A stretch of DNA of 64,000 nucleotides from Dipylidium caninum (Eukaryota > Platyhelminthes > Cestoda > Cyclophyllidea > Dipylidiidae): assembly GCA_017562135.1 (NCBI GenBank), contig QEYB01000050.1, positions 124,001-188,000 on the forward strand. Direction: 5' to 3'. A model generated the notes under the pieces. That model was not told the DNA's origin and did not search any database. It saw nothing but the letters and a program-made list of their open reading frames with translations. How positions within the stretch are numbered: position 1 is the stretch's first letter; every line of letters starts with the position of its first letter. Positions 25,701 through 40,700 of this stretch are shown here, in pieces. Position numbers and translations under genes: made by a program.

Positions 25701-28700
25701 TCATCCGGTTGTGCTTTGGCTACAAAAGACATCGTAAATGTAAGGGATAAAATTCAGGCGAGAGACATAGCGAAACCCACATCCGAAAGGGGTATAGGGC
25801 ATACCAGGATCCCTGATAATAAGGTAGAACGGTTCGGTGAGGTTAGCACCCAAAGCTGCTACTTGACATTCGTAGAGACCCGAATATTCCTCCTTGGCTT
25901 TGTCGATGTGTAACTGCGCCTCTGAGACGATGGGCCTCCACTGTCCGTCCTCGGATTGCGACTTAAAAGGCAAGAGTTCACGGGTAACGGTGATCTCCGG
26001 CGACTCAGCCACGTGGGCGGGCAGACGCCAAGTGTGGACTGGGATACCGCCTCGGTATGAGGTGGCACGACAGGTCAGCTCCACGCGACTACCCGGCTCG
26101 GCCACCACGACACGACCTTCTGTATTCACTTCAATACCTGAAGATAGGCAAGCAAGACTGCATTTTCAGAGTCCCTCGCAGAGACATTTAATAGCCGATA
26201 CGCAGTTTGTGCATATCTTCGAAATGAGGCACTAATCATTTCCTCCTCAATACAATAGCCTTTCACCTCCTACTTTATTCCCAAGTGCAGCAGATAGCAA
26301 GAAGAACTCTTAAATTCAGTCAAATCTCGTCTTATTATTCTCTAGGCTCGGAGAAGAGTCAAGACACACCCCATTGTCTATGGGCATTCTGTGTAGACTA
26401 AACATTAACAACACGGAACTCACCCTTCTGACAAGTGTCATAAACTTTGTTTGTGAGAAAGTCGTACTTAAACTGTCCAGCTGGGCATCTGAAATGAGAA
26501 AGGTAGGCGATTATAGGTCGTAGTGATGTATAATCACCAATACAGATACAACTTACGTGTCGCAGTCTGGTCCTTTGCATTCGCCGCACTGAAAGTCGGG
26601 TTCGGAGGGATTCAGGTTTATCACAGTGGACTTAGACATGTCTGTACAGCCCTGGAAGATGTAACCATTTGTTAGATTCTATTGTATTCCTTTTTTGAGC
26701 TCTCATAACAAGGAGCCTAGTCAAAACGCTTTACATCTATTTAACTCGATTTTATGCGTTGATATACTTACTTCGCAACTCGGGGAAAGACTTCTACCTT
26801 CGGTAGTGGCACAATCACAGATTTCTACGGGTGCAATCTTGAGACCCTCAGCCATGGCCACATCTGACGAGGCTGCAAGGTCACGAGCGATTTCCAACGA
26901 TAAGCCGCTGATTCTAGCATTCTCCAACTGGTTCTCTCTGGACGCCAGCAAAATTCCGATTGAATTAGCGGTACCCAGAACTCGAAGCAGTGCCGGTCGG
27001 GAAAGTGGAACTTTCTGCACGAGCCATCCACCATTCCACCAGTCCTCGCTGAACTCTACTTCATAGCGCTGATTGCTGGGGTTGAAATAGGCAGTTGCCC
27101 AGATTGTACCAAATTTAGGCGACTAAAAGAAGCAATCACACAATAAAATCACCTTCTATGACGTTTTGATTTCCAAATCGACTACACGGCTCGTCGTTCC
27201 TACCACCCATGGACGCTCCGTTGACCTTGCACGGATGATCTCCTATCCCATTTCCCTTAATGCGTACTTAGGCGGATCGGAGTGATTCATTGCGACCGCC
27301 CTTCTCCCCATCTGTATTTTTTGCATCACTCGTTCCCACCACCGAAAATTGTTACGATTCTGATACCATTTAACTGAAAGCCTTCTAGTAGAAGCAGAAA
27401 TACTTGCAGTTGGTATTCATCATGGCGGAATATTGAAGCAGTTTAGGCTCATTTTCTGCGCAGTTTTTCTGTTCATTTCCTTGTTCCACCACTCGACGTT
27501 ACTTACACCTCATTTTTGTTACACTTGCTTAACTGCAGGCGACCTCAGCTGCAGTTTGTTGATGGACTCACCTCAATAGCAACGAGCAATTTGTTTTCTC
27601 CAGTCTCCGGACTTTCACCTTTTGTCAGTACACGCTTCAATCGGAAAGACATCCTGCCACCATAGAGCGACCGCTTAAAGTAAGAAAAGAAAGCTTTAAA
27701 TTAAGAAATGGGAATTAATTTGGACATCTAGGGCAAAACGTCTATAATCTTCAATAATTTATTTTTCAATTTTATCTTCGAGGCACGCAAGTGACTGTTG
27801 TCTACTCAAAGCATAAAATAGATATGAGCCTAGGGGCTACAACTCCTCCAGGCGAACTTTGTTCTGTGAAGGCAAACTCTCAAATCGCTAGAGGTTCTCA
27901 TAACATGAACTTCAAGAAGAAAGAAACCCTACATAGACAGGTAGATCGGCCTCCGTTTGCCCACGCTGGATGTCGGTTAGTCGAATGGAAATTCGTGAAT
28001 TGCCATCACTACTCAACGGCTGCCGAATGATAAAGTCCTCGGGTGAGCCCGTGTGTTTCGTATTTGACGGAGCATAGACACGTTCTATCCTTGGTTTACC
28101 CATTTCGTCAAGAGGAACTTCCACAAGTTCGCCGTTTGACAATTTCCTTGACATGAAGAGGTCGAATTTATATCGTCCCGGATTCGCCTGAAGACAATGC
28201 ACGAAAATGTGGCAAATGGTAGTCCACTAAAACCTCTAAATACTGCAAATGATATGACCAGGCAAATTGAAATCCAACTTCTGACCCGAGCCGAGCAAAA
28301 AATCATCTTACTCACCAGGGAAACATTTTCAAAGAAGTGGGTCGTAGACGCCCTGCATGACTTTGTTGTGCCGGCGCAGTAGCAGGGCAAACACTTGTCA
28401 CCGTATTTCATAAATCCTTCCGAACAGTCTCTGCACACCTCACCCTCGTAACCCTCCTACACAAGAAAGGGGGATAGAAAAAGTTAAAAAGTCATGAGTG
28501 ACCAACAAGTCATTGGCATTATGCCATGGACTAATCCGATCTCCTCGCCTAAAGACATTCTGTTTTTCAACTGGTGCTGTGGATTGCAGAACTGTAGCCC
28601 GCCTATGACGAAATGTGAGCTTTTGTGGATGCGCCTCATACTGTGGTCCACATTCTGTTTTCGGCTCTTGGAGGAGAAGTTCTTGCTACCCGGTGGAGAA

Positions 28701-31700
28701 CACATTGAGTCAAGCCAAAAGTACTCGCCTTGCAATTGCAGGTTTCAATGGAGGTGATACTCTCAGTTCCCGAGGGGTTGCAGAGATTCAGCAACTCTGA
28801 ACGCTCGTCACACTTGGCCTCTGGCGGAGGAGAGTCAAGCGTTTTGCAGAGGTCACAGGACTCGTCCAACAGACGTCCGTCGCCCCTTACCTCGCAACGG
28901 CACCGGTAGCCATGCGGAGAATCGGGGTCTGCAGCGCACTCTTTGCTAACACTGAAGGGAAAAAAGGTCTTGTTATTACTAAAACTGCAATTCCTGCTGT
29001 AATCACATGCATAAGTCGTGTCCAGAAGTTTGACAAAGCGCTTTCTCTTTATCGCCTAATCACTTACTGTGGCAAGTCACGACCGCACCTTTCGCAGGCA
29101 TAACATGGAGACGTGACGGGCTCTCCAAGGGGGCGGTAGTAACCGGATTTGCACTCGGTGCAGTCGGGGCCAGTCTTGTTCTCGGGACAGGCAACGCAGT
29201 TCCCTTCATCGTCACACTTTTCGCAGGCGCACACCAACCGGCATGTGGTCGGGTCTTGGGCAGGGTGCTCGTAGCCCCTTTCACATTGCTTCAAAAGGAG
29301 AGAAAAGGTGTATTCTTTAAACGGATATTAGTCTTCCATTGTTATCTTCCATAGGGGAAGGTCTCTTCTGTCAAGCCTTACTTCCTCTCATATGTGGAAT
29401 TTTCTGCTTAGTTCACTGTGTGAATCGTTCACAGTTCAAGGCTCAGGCTCGCTTTGCTAAGAGAGGAGAATGTGGAAGGTTTAATAACAGTTCCGTTCGG
29501 CTAGTCTACTTTCTCGCAGGTCATCAGTCTCCAAGAGATGTGGCCTCTTTCTTTCAACATGTTATGCCGATGCTAGCATTTTGACAAGCTTTTGTTTCGT
29601 AGTAACATTTGGTGCGAAGAGACTGTGATAGTTGGAAAGGAGGAATGGCAATTAGCGGGATTGTATCGAAGGTAGAAGACGTTCAGACTCCTCAAGTAAC
29701 CTTCATCCTACAACCCTTTACTCTTGTAACACATTCATAAATGAACAGATGTTCGACTCTCGCGACGCAGTAACTGCTTTCATACCTCTGGACACACAGG
29801 ACTGTTGTACATCACTTCGCTCCTTCAGATGATGGAAGTTGGACTAAATACGGGAATCAGTACTTCCTAGATTCGTCGGGATGGTGGACTTATCTTGATT
29901 CAATCTGGGAAAGGAGTCGCTCTCCTCATTCCCTAATTATGAGGCTCGAAAGGAGTAAATTTGGCACATCCCTTTACGATCGGCCAAAATAACATGCGTA
30001 GTGTGAAAATATGCCCACTTTGAGCTGGAAAAGTGATGGAGCGGTACATTTTTAATTGGGATACAAATTGGCACCTCCAAGGCGACGATTTGCTTCTCAT
30101 CGCCCTGGTTGAGGATTTCGGCCATTTGTATGAGAAACCCCTTCACTGTTTCTAACGGTTACAGTTTTATTCTACCGTCTGACTTTACCATTTGCCTGTT
30201 TTGCAAAGTGAAAAGTCATTGTAAACGCGTTTAAATGGGGAAGTCAATAATGTTCGATTGGCACAACAACCTGACAAGAGAGTCCTTTGTAGCCTTCGGG
30301 GCACTTGCAAGACTCGATTTCAGGAAAGAGCGTTCCCGGAGCATCTGTGGGTGCTACATACTCCAGTCGGACATCCTCCAGTTTGTATGTCTCCTGACCT
30401 CCATAGATGTTCACACGGAAGCGGATCTTCTCCACATTCGAGAGCAGCCTCATCATCTGTTGCCGGGTGGCTGGTTGCACATTATCCTCGCATCCGGGAC
30501 CTCCCGTCACCCAGCCGTCGCGTTCAGTGAGACGCACGTGAAGTTGGTTCTGATAGCCAGCCGAATCGGTGTAGAGAGTTGGTTGAGTCAGGGATCCACA
30601 GTAATAAATCTTTTCCCCGTTACCCTGAAAAAACAAGTGAGTCTTGGTACGTTCACGTAGAAACTTTGAAATGGATCAACTGTCACCGCTTGACGCCGTT
30701 TAGATTTCCACTTAAATTTCATCTTTTGACCACGGTTTTGGAGCTAGTACCAAACCAACGTTAGTACGTTTCGCTCGGCAAAGTCCCTCGCCCAAGCTAT
30801 AGTACACTAGTATTTTCAAGTCCCCATTTATCAACTAAAGCGTCGTAAATTAATTGAGCTTGACGGCTGGAGATCATGACAGACATTTATAAATCACCTT
30901 ATCTAAAGCCTTTGCGAAGAGCGCTATAGCCTGCGAATTTGGGCCTTCTAACCCTTGGTTAACGGTAGACTAACACAAGCGGCAGGCATAATTTTTATGG
31001 CAACTTTTTTCGACAGTCAAACTAACCTCGAGGATGAGCGCTGCAAACGGTCGGTATCCTTCCATCGGTCCAACCAACGTAATGACAGCTTTCAGGAAGA
31101 GGCTGTAGGAAGTGATCTAGATGGGAGAAAAGAGGCGAAATGCGAATCTAAGTCTTGTAATCGAGATCAATGGCCTCTAACGAGACCGGATGTCGTGAAG
31201 AGATCTTCAGCCTCATGGGCGATTTCCTCTGAACAGCAGGCTAGTCAGATTTCGAACAATGTTCCTTAAATTTTCGTAAGTTACATTGTGGTAAGCCTTT
31301 GCACCATACGGAATTTGACTCCTTGACCAACTGAATCGGGTCTACTAATATTCTTGGCTCAAGAGTCTTGCTCAATTAGGTGTTAAGTTGAAAGCTATTG
31401 AATGGATGTTTTTGTTCAGCCTGTGTTCAGCTTTGTGCCTAAGAAACATACTGTAACGTGAACTCGATATTTTCGTCTATAAATTTTGAACGTAGGAGAA
31501 TTTCTCGTATTTGTATTCGAATTTTTGCTTTATTTTTTCTCGGAATCAGATGGAAACAAAACGCAATTAATATCTACTTTCTTGTGCGAGTTCAAATTGA
31601 ATCATAGCAGAGCTCAAGAGGTGGATGCACTAATAGAAAAAGTGCTCGATGTTGGTTCCAAGACTTCCGTTCCGGAAATCCGATCATCGTCAAGGAGCCT

Positions 31701-34700
31701 CGCCTCGAAGGAGACCATCGGCCCATGTTCGCAACGGGAAGGAATAAGCACGACGACTGTGGAATCCCATCTACACACACACTATTCGTGAACTCGGGTC
31801 TTGACTAAATTGCAGCTAACCAAACGTCCACGGCTGGGTTGAAATATCTGTGCACAGTAAATACAGGAGGAAAACTTTGGACTCGTGTGTGCCTGCAGCA
31901 CGAATGCATGTTCAAGCGACCGCAAGAACAAGTGCGCATCTTCGTTGTTTCCTTCGCAATGCACAATTGCCACCGCTTATTGCACCAAATCATCACTTGT
32001 GATGATCGGGGAGGATCAAGCAAATGGGGAGATGAAAAATACTCCTCCCGAGACACACACCTAAGCCGAAATTTCATCGAAAAGGAATTAAGGTCGGCAA
32101 ATGGTGGAATACCCAAGCAGTGGCCACTCCTTATTCCTTTCTCTGATACAACCGGGCGGAAGCATAACAGCGGCGGATTCCCATTGTCGAGCATGAAATT
32201 GGTGACAAGTATGGGAGGAAACTCATAAGAACAACAACCATCAGTGCTCAATTGCCATAGTGCAATGCTGCTGCATGATGACAGCACATGACAAACATGG
32301 GAAGCTCCACTTGCTGTTAGCAAATTAAAAAAAACACTCCTCTACGATATGACATTTCATCCCATCCTCCATTTTCACTCAGTATTTCTTCGGACGGCTG
32401 ATTATTACACTTTTCATAATTACGATTTATTTTTAAAAGAAATAATAAAATGGCCAAAATGACAATAGAAAAGACTTTGCATCGCTTATTAACCCTCAAA
32501 ATAAAGAATTTACACACAAAGGCACCTATGACTTTCCACTAGCTGGCAGAAATTCGTAGATGTCAACGGAAATTATTTCGATTAAATACAATAAATAACG
32601 TGAAAACTGTTTTCTGTTTTATACTTACACCCAATAACGCACGTTCTATATTTGAAAGATTATTTATCAGGGTTTTTAAATTTCTGTTAGAAAACAGATT
32701 CGGACCTTAGATTCAGAGAGAATCGAAAAGAATATCTTTTGTTATGCGTTCCCGAAGAAGGCTACTTATTACTATATGGTAAATTTCACAGCACGAAACC
32801 TAGAATGGCCATTCTTGTCCCTCATTTTGCCCGAGACCCGCTATAAAACTAGAAAAAGGAGGTGATTAAGAAGTGTGCCGGTACCCAGTCGCCAGTGAGT
32901 CCAAAAGTTCCCTCCAGGTAAGTGTGATTGGCTTCCGGGACGGTCACAAAGAAGGTCGAGTCGGTCAGTCGAAGACCCTGAAGTTCACCTCGAATCGGCT
33001 TATCGGCGGAATCATATTGCACCAAGCGTACGTCCTCAATTGACGTCTTCGCCGTTTTGTCCGTCTAAAGCGAAGCAACTCAGTTCACTTTGGAGAATTC
33101 ATTATGACAAATTGAAAATATTAAGGTAGATATCTAATACTTTAAGTCGACACTCACCCATTATGGTCAGTTTTTATAGTCTTCCTACTTGGTATTTAGT
33201 AAAGACTCCTACTCTCTACGGCACCATCTGCCCTTAGTTCTCTAACCGATCTTAAAATATTTCACCTTTGTGGTTAACGTCTTTCCTTCAGACTGTCGCA
33301 CAACATTCAATGGGTCCAGGAAGAATTCATCATTCGAAAACCTTATCAAATATAATATAATTTAATTCGATTTCCCATCTGGAAGCAATCAGCTCAAAGG
33401 AATCATTGCTGAAGTGGTGCCCATCGTAGAGTCGTAAAATCGGCCTCAAGGAAATGTCTGACGAAGCTGGAGTTACTTCAAGTTTTGCATCATTTGGTGG
33501 TCCCACATGAAACAATGACGGTCACAGTGCGGCTGGTAACTGTGCGAGTACTCGCCTCATAATTTTCATTGTCCCTTAAGTTAATTCTCCCCCGATGGCG
33601 CACTCCGGTTGTGGAGTAAGTGAGGCTTAGGCCAGAATTCGCTGAATCCCCTTTTTTGCAAATATTTATTCCGCTTGAATAAGTGAACATTGAAACTCGA
33701 ATGGATGTATGAGCACACCATGTTGTCAGTCATGGCATTTCCCCTATTCTAAACGCCTAAAACCCTCTACTCACCCCGCCGAAAATAGTCACATTCCTTT
33801 TTAATATATTCACCTTCATGCATGATAAAGTGCTTACTCCAGAAGTGGACAGGAAAAACACTTTCTCGTTCATTCTGGCTGAACGCGTTGAAATGATTTG
33901 CATTTTTGATAGCATGAGAAACTCGAAGTGGAAGTATACAATGCCCATTCTGTAACACTTTAAAACATACAGGTGCAAGAGAGTATCCACGGAGGCTTCG
34001 ACAGTCGTGAGAAAGGCCCGAGCAGTAGCAGTCCAGACACATGTCCTCGTTCCACGCAGCGTCGTTAAACTTCGGCACAGCACAGTAGCTTCCGGCTACA
34101 AGGCAGAAGTGGACTCCAAGTTATTTCTGCCAAATCTCTCATTAAATTGACGACTTGGCTGCCCGTGTGCAGGCCTCTGCTCCGCCTTCAGTCCAGCTCT
34201 TTCCCGCCATGGTTAAACTTAAGATAAGATCAACATCATTCCTGGTTTTATTAGTTAAAAACCAATTACTGTCAAGAAGGATTGACTCTTCAGTCTAACC
34301 GGAAGTCCAAAGTAAACAGGTAAATCATTCTCCTTGCATGGGTACCCTATAAACAAAACGCCGTACAAACACTGAAGCCGTGAGTAGTTTATGATTATAA
34401 ACAGTGACTTATACTGCTCCTAATTTATGTCTCAATGTCCAGTGTTTACATCCAGTGATTCTATGTTGGCAAGCACGAACCGGTTATGCCTGTGAAAGTT
34501 TACGTGCGTCATAGCGGAGGGTTCATGGTGAGACCAGCCCCCCCCCCAAATGACGTGTTTGCCAGCTTCGCAGTGGTGAAGTCGATGCATACTCACCGCC
34601 AACATTGACAGTGTAGTCGGGAGCCAGAACGCGATCCTGATACGTTACCGCCTCACAAGTGTACATGCCACTGGCTCTGGGGTCAATGTTTATGAGTGTG

Positions 34701-37700
34701 AGGTAGCTGGTGACACGATCACAGCCCTCGACAGTGGTGTTTTCCACATAGGCGACATCGGTTTTGATGGGGCCCCAGTTGAAGCGCCAGTTGATGGTGG
34801 CCGGCGGACGCCCGTGGACCACGCATTTCAGGGTCACATTGGTGCCTTGGATTCCCATAACATCTTGACCGCGAGGTGGGTAAACGACACTGGGTCGACC
34901 TGAAATACACAGTCGAGTAGATAAGAATAGTGGCACATGAATGAGCGTATTTCTGAAAGACCCTTCTCGTCCAAAAAGGGGAATCCGGGAGTACCACATT
35001 GATATGACGCAGTTGAATCGCTTCCGGTCCATGGGAAAGTCGTTTTATTAGTGTCGGATGGTCTAGAAACCCCCCGAAGGGACAGCCAGCCACACGTCAG
35101 AAAGAAGAGTCAGCCCCCAATCGGCCCACTAGATCGGCAAACGGGTTTAACCCATCCTGACTGAAGAGGGGCCCCCTCTAATTCACTGTGACCTCTAAGA
35201 GTAACAGAGGGAGAAAACGTTTCTCATCATTGTAGCGCTTTGCAATGAAAGATTGGGAGAAGAGCCGTGCTTCATCCACCTAACTAGAACCCCTTTCCTA
35301 TCACCGCGTTTCAAATGACTCCCCAAGACGACCTTCCCTCTCTCCTGGTGCTCTTAAGTCCTGGGACTTACGCTTCCAAGTTAGTTAACTGCAAACTTAA
35401 TGGAATAGTTTTTTGGGTAGGGCAGAACTTTGAATATGTGGCCTAAACGACGTGGCTCTTCCATTTCTGCGAAATACGCATCCCATGCTACCTCTGTGGG
35501 GGAAGAGTTTGCACTATGCATTCACCACAAAAAAAACTAGGCAGTTAAACGTACTGCAGCCGACTTCGTCACTCCCAGAGGGAAGGCAGTCGGTCTGACC
35601 GTCGCAAAGGTAAGAACGCGGAATCGGCCGTTGGTTTTCAGGACAAATGTAAAATCTGTTGTTGCAGGGGGTGTCCGGATTAGGCGCTATATGCGGAGGG
35701 AAGAAAAGTAAGGCCATCGAGTAAATCAAGCTCATTTTCAGTAAAATAATATCTTATGGTGTTTACTTCACGGTTCTAAGACAATTTCACATCGAGTAAA
35801 GCTTAATTGTTTTTTATACATTGACAATTCGGCACAAAAGCGAGGTTCACTCATCCTGAAGTCATCCTTTTAGTGCTACACACTTCTGTGTAGGTCAATT
35901 TGCAGATTACTTTACCAAGCCGCAATTTATAGCCCAGAGGAAAATGAGAGACTGATATTAGTAATTTATATCCTCAGGGGGAAATTCTTGCTTCTGGATG
36001 CCGCAATAAACAATGCCTAGGAGAAAAGTAATGAAATACCTGGACAGTTGCTTTCGTCGTAGCCATTTCCGCAGTCATCTTCGCCATCACAGTGCCAAGA
36101 GCGGAGGTAGCAGAAACGTGAGGGCTCCTTACCGTCGAGGGGCAGGCAGGCATACTGGTTTGGATCGCACTCACCTTAACAAAGAGTGAAGCATGAAATT
36201 AAGTAGTCTCATGCTTGCGCATCATCTCCGCGTTATCGCGGTCCCCGTACTTGGAGGCGGTAGGACTTTTGTCCCTCCCTCCTCATATTCCCCATCCAAT
36301 GAGCCAGACGGCTGCTCACGGCTTCTCCATGGCTAGTATGTGTAAAGCATTTCGTTGAGGCCATTGAAATACTTGGCAGACTTTTGAAAGCTACTTATTT
36401 ATCTTTGCTACAGGGAGACTCGACCCCTCGTAAGGACTGGATGACATCAAGACAGGAAATAATGTGTCGCATTTTTGTGGCCCCTGGTTATGCGACAGAG
36501 GTGGGTGAAACTCTTTAAAAAAAGAAGTCAATTTCGAAGGTAATCGTATTTCCACAGCTTCTGCAGAGGCTGTGTGGGGATTTTACGTTTGTCACGGAAA
36601 ACCTCCCACCATTTCTGCCTCAAATTTCAGTTTCCATCTTGAGAGTTGGACAGAATCACGGGTAGAGTTCTTTCGAGAGAAGGAACACTTTGTTTCCCCA
36701 AGCCTGTGTCATATCGAAAAATTGTGCTTTCGGTTTCCTAAAACAGTATTCTTTAAAGGCAATTTTTGCTGGAAACGAGCTAATTAACTTCGAGAAAGAT
36801 GTCAAGTGGATATTCCTCGACGATGTTACTGATGGTAGTGCGATTTACGTGACGGGCCATGGACGGACCAAGGGAGCTGCCTTCTCGATTAGCTAACTTA
36901 CGACAGCGTTCGGGGATTTCATCAGTTCCGTCGGGGCAGTCAGGCACTCCGTTACAGAAGAGGGTTTCAGGTATGCATTTGTCACCGCCGCAGGACCTTT
37001 CCCCTGGTCCGCAAACCCCCTGAATCAGTATCTTCGCCTCGGCCTCACGGAACTGGGTAAGATGAATAGAAATGGGAATTAGTTTGAATTTCTTAGCCTA
37101 CCCACTCTGCTAATAAATTGAGCAACAAATTGTCCACGTAGTTGTACTTGTAGGCAACGCTCGGAGTGAAGTTATTTAACCCTTTATTCAAGAGTGAATG
37201 ATTTGAAACATGAATGACACCATTCTTCATCGCCGTGAGGACATCAACCAAGCTGGACGGTTCCGAGTGGCCGACAAGCGTCAGGATTGTTTAGACGCAT
37301 CTTGTTCGTTCTACTTAATCCCATTCAATTTCTCCCACAACTGAGGAATCAACGAAAATCCACTTAACTTTTACCCAATCAGATTGAGGGAAGGTAAAAA
37401 GATGCATCGACAAAAAGCCGTGAAGAATAAAAATGGATCATTGTGAGTATGTTAGATTAAAAATTTAACTTATCAACGTACACCATCGGTGCAAACATAG
37501 GCGGTGTCGTTGAAACTGCTGTCCACATTTTTGACCACAAGAATGGCAGCATTTTTTACACTGGTGCCAGCAACGATCTCCTCCCGACCTGGTTCTAACG
37601 CCCTATGGTCTTTCCGAAACCAGGAGACCTTCGACACCCCACCGGAGGGTGCTCTCCCATCGGCCAGAGTGAGGGAGCAGAAAAAGCGCACGCTGGCTCC

Positions 37701-40700
37701 CAAACGCGTTGTCACCCTCTCCGGGTTCACATTTATTCCTAGAGGAGAATGGAGACAGTAGAGGTGGGTCCAAAAGGCCTTCTGGGGGGGGGGGAATTCC
37801 AAAAAAAACAAATTAATAATTTTCTCACCACGGCCAGGTTAAATGTTAAGTCTTTGGCACCGGGGGTGCGATTAGTGTCCCTAAGGCGTCACTCCCACAT
37901 CTCAAGCTAATGACCAGCGGCAATGACATAAAACCGCCCTAAGACTAAGGCTATTATAATTGGACGAAAAAGTGAAGAATAAAACGGCAGTTATCGGAAT
38001 TTATACAACTTGAACGCCCTTGTGAGCACCAGCATGTGACTCCCCTTTCCTCTACCTTCATACATTTAGACGATGATGTTCAACGCTAAATTTATGTTTC
38101 CTTTCGAAATGTCTGTTCCCAAAGACAATGCTAACTGGGACAGGTCGAAACTTAACAATCCTTTTTTTACTTCCATCCAAAACCCGCTGCCGGTGCCACA
38201 ACACCATTCTCCTACCGCTTAACATTTTAATCGCCTAATCCATCTGAAAATTTGTAACGAAATCCCTATTCGACTTGTAGCATCTGCAGTGATTACTTGG
38301 AGCGGACTAAGTGAAGGCTTAGGACAATTAGTGCGTTTATACATATGGCCGGAGGTGGGCAGCTTACTTCGGTCCTCAACAATGAGTTTGGCAACATCCA
38401 TGACTTGGAGAAGACGGCAAATGTACTGTCCTTCGTGGCGTTTTTCAGGGTTGTTGATGAAGAGGAAGGCTGTAGCAGGAGCTGCCGACGGTGCCGTCGT
38501 TTCTGCGTCTTCCGGAATGGCCTGTTCTTCGGTGGAACCTTCTGGAATGAAACTCCATCGTACCTACATTTAATATAAAAAAGGAGTGAATATCTCCTGT
38601 GCAAACACATGCTTATTTCGGAATATAATTAAATGACACTCACGCTCGTCCCGCCATTCTTCATGCCTGTCACCCGGCAATGGAACTCGGCCATGTCGTT
38701 GATTCCACTGGATTTGTAGTCCTCTTTCGGTTCAATGTTGATCGTTATGGTCCCTTCAGGCAAAAGCAAAGAGACACCAAGTGAAAATAAAGGTGTCATC
38801 AAAGCTACCTCAAGTGTAATAATTGCGACGAGAGATACTCACTTTCCCTGACGATAATATGCGAGGACTTCATTGTCTCGCCGAACCGACAGGCATACGT
38901 GCCCGTTTTGTTAGGCGAAAGCTCAGTATAGCCGAGGATGCTCGACCTGCCCAAGTTAATCCGGTTTGGCACTCGTCCCAACAACTCGCCATTCACGTAC
39001 CAGTCAATCTGTTCGTATATAAGTTGTCTCACTTTAATATCGCCAAGGCATTGTCGTGTCCTTTCCCTAAGTGCTCTTAATTCTTAGAAGCTGTCACACG
39101 GTTGAAAGATTATCCTTTATGTGATCCTCACTCACATGGAGGATTATTTTACCAACAACGGGTGATCAAGCAACTCCACCGGCTACTGCACATAATGACA
39201 CTAACAAAGCGACGGACAGTCCTATTCGCCGCATCGTCCCTTAATAGAACTAACATGCGTCTCTTGAGTAGATTCCTGCCCCCGTTGAAGAAATATAAAT
39301 TTATACCTGAGGAAGAAAAAGAGAAAATAGGAAAATAGTCTCCTGAGCGGAGGAGAACTCACATCGCGAGCCTTGAAGGGCACAGACGTTGGGATGTCGC
39401 AGTGCAGTTCCAATTGTTCATCAGGATAAAGCACAACAATCTCATCGGGATCTTCTGAGAGTTCAACTACGGCAAAATATATTACGAGATGGTCAAAGAG
39501 TCTGTTTTAGGCAGGACGAAAGGTGTCATCTTAAAATTGCTTATTCGGATTTATAGAAATAACAGTTTTGGTCCCAGTGTGGGATTTCGTCAAGAATTCG
39601 AGTCAATGTACCCTAGTAATAGCTTAAATTTAAGAAATTTGGCTCAGTTAAGAGAAAAGCCTGTCAAATTCAATCTTTTTACTCAATTGCCTCATATGAG
39701 AAGAGGGAGGCCACCACTTACTGGAATTGAGGTCGGGTTGCTTAAATTTAGCCAGTCCAATGAAAGTGTTTTCGCCCAACTTTTCACCGGAGACAGAATC
39801 GAAGACGGTGCAGATGTAGCGTGGCGCAGTTTCGAGGTCGGTTGGAACGGCGGTCGACAAGAGCCCCACCAAGGTGACCTCCTGCCGGGCGTCCGTTCCG
39901 ATTCTGCCTCGACCCTCTTCGCTCCACTCGTAGCGCACATTTGCATTACCTCCCCATCGGCAATCAACCTTTGCCATCTTCCCATTCGCATTCACCTCCC
40001 TCAGTATGAAGTTTGGCTCTTGAAAGCAAAAATATCGTGGTTAGATTTACTAGAATCTACAATGTTACGGGAAGTTAATTCCCTCGAGATACCCAAGAAA
40101 TTTAACGTATTTTGTGTCCACCAAACCACCCCAACTTTCTCATGGACAACCCGCTAGGCTAACTTTTCCAATCCTAACCTCGTTTACATGAGGTGCGGGG
40201 AAGAAGGAGACAGTCATGGAGGAGCGTAGAGATTAATGATGTTTCCCAAGCCGCTTTGTGGGCGACCACAGTGTGACTGTCAGTGAAGAGATGAGTTTCG
40301 AGATGAGTTTACCGAAAGCGTGTATGAGAAAAGTCTGTGCGTATGTTTATCATGATTGAAAGACATCGACTTCCACAGTCTCATGTAAACAAAGCAAAAA
40401 TGCCTCGAAAGGCATCATAAACACGTATTTGGAGAAGAGGCGGTCCGGTGAGTGTGTGAGTGAACCGTGAGGACAGTAAATTCAGCTTTGTTGTTGCCTG
40501 ATTTTCATGAGTCTAGTTTTTCATAGAGTACTTCATAATCTGGATGGGGGTAATGTGAGTGACAGCTTCATCGCGCCATCTAAGATGGCTAATTCATTCC
40601 TTCGTCGAGGCCTGCGCTTTTCTATTAATTGCTAATGGTAAAATAGAGTCAGTAGTAGAAAGGCGTATGCAGGCTCGTCTTCCCGTGGTGGAGGAGATGA

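Noticed and set aside
39489..40157. 222-codon plus-strand ORF, the longest on that strand in the region
   Set aside because: It overlaps the antisense of a clear Ig-like exon (39,722-40,018) of the perlecan-like gene; the minus frame has the Ig cysteines and proper splice sites.
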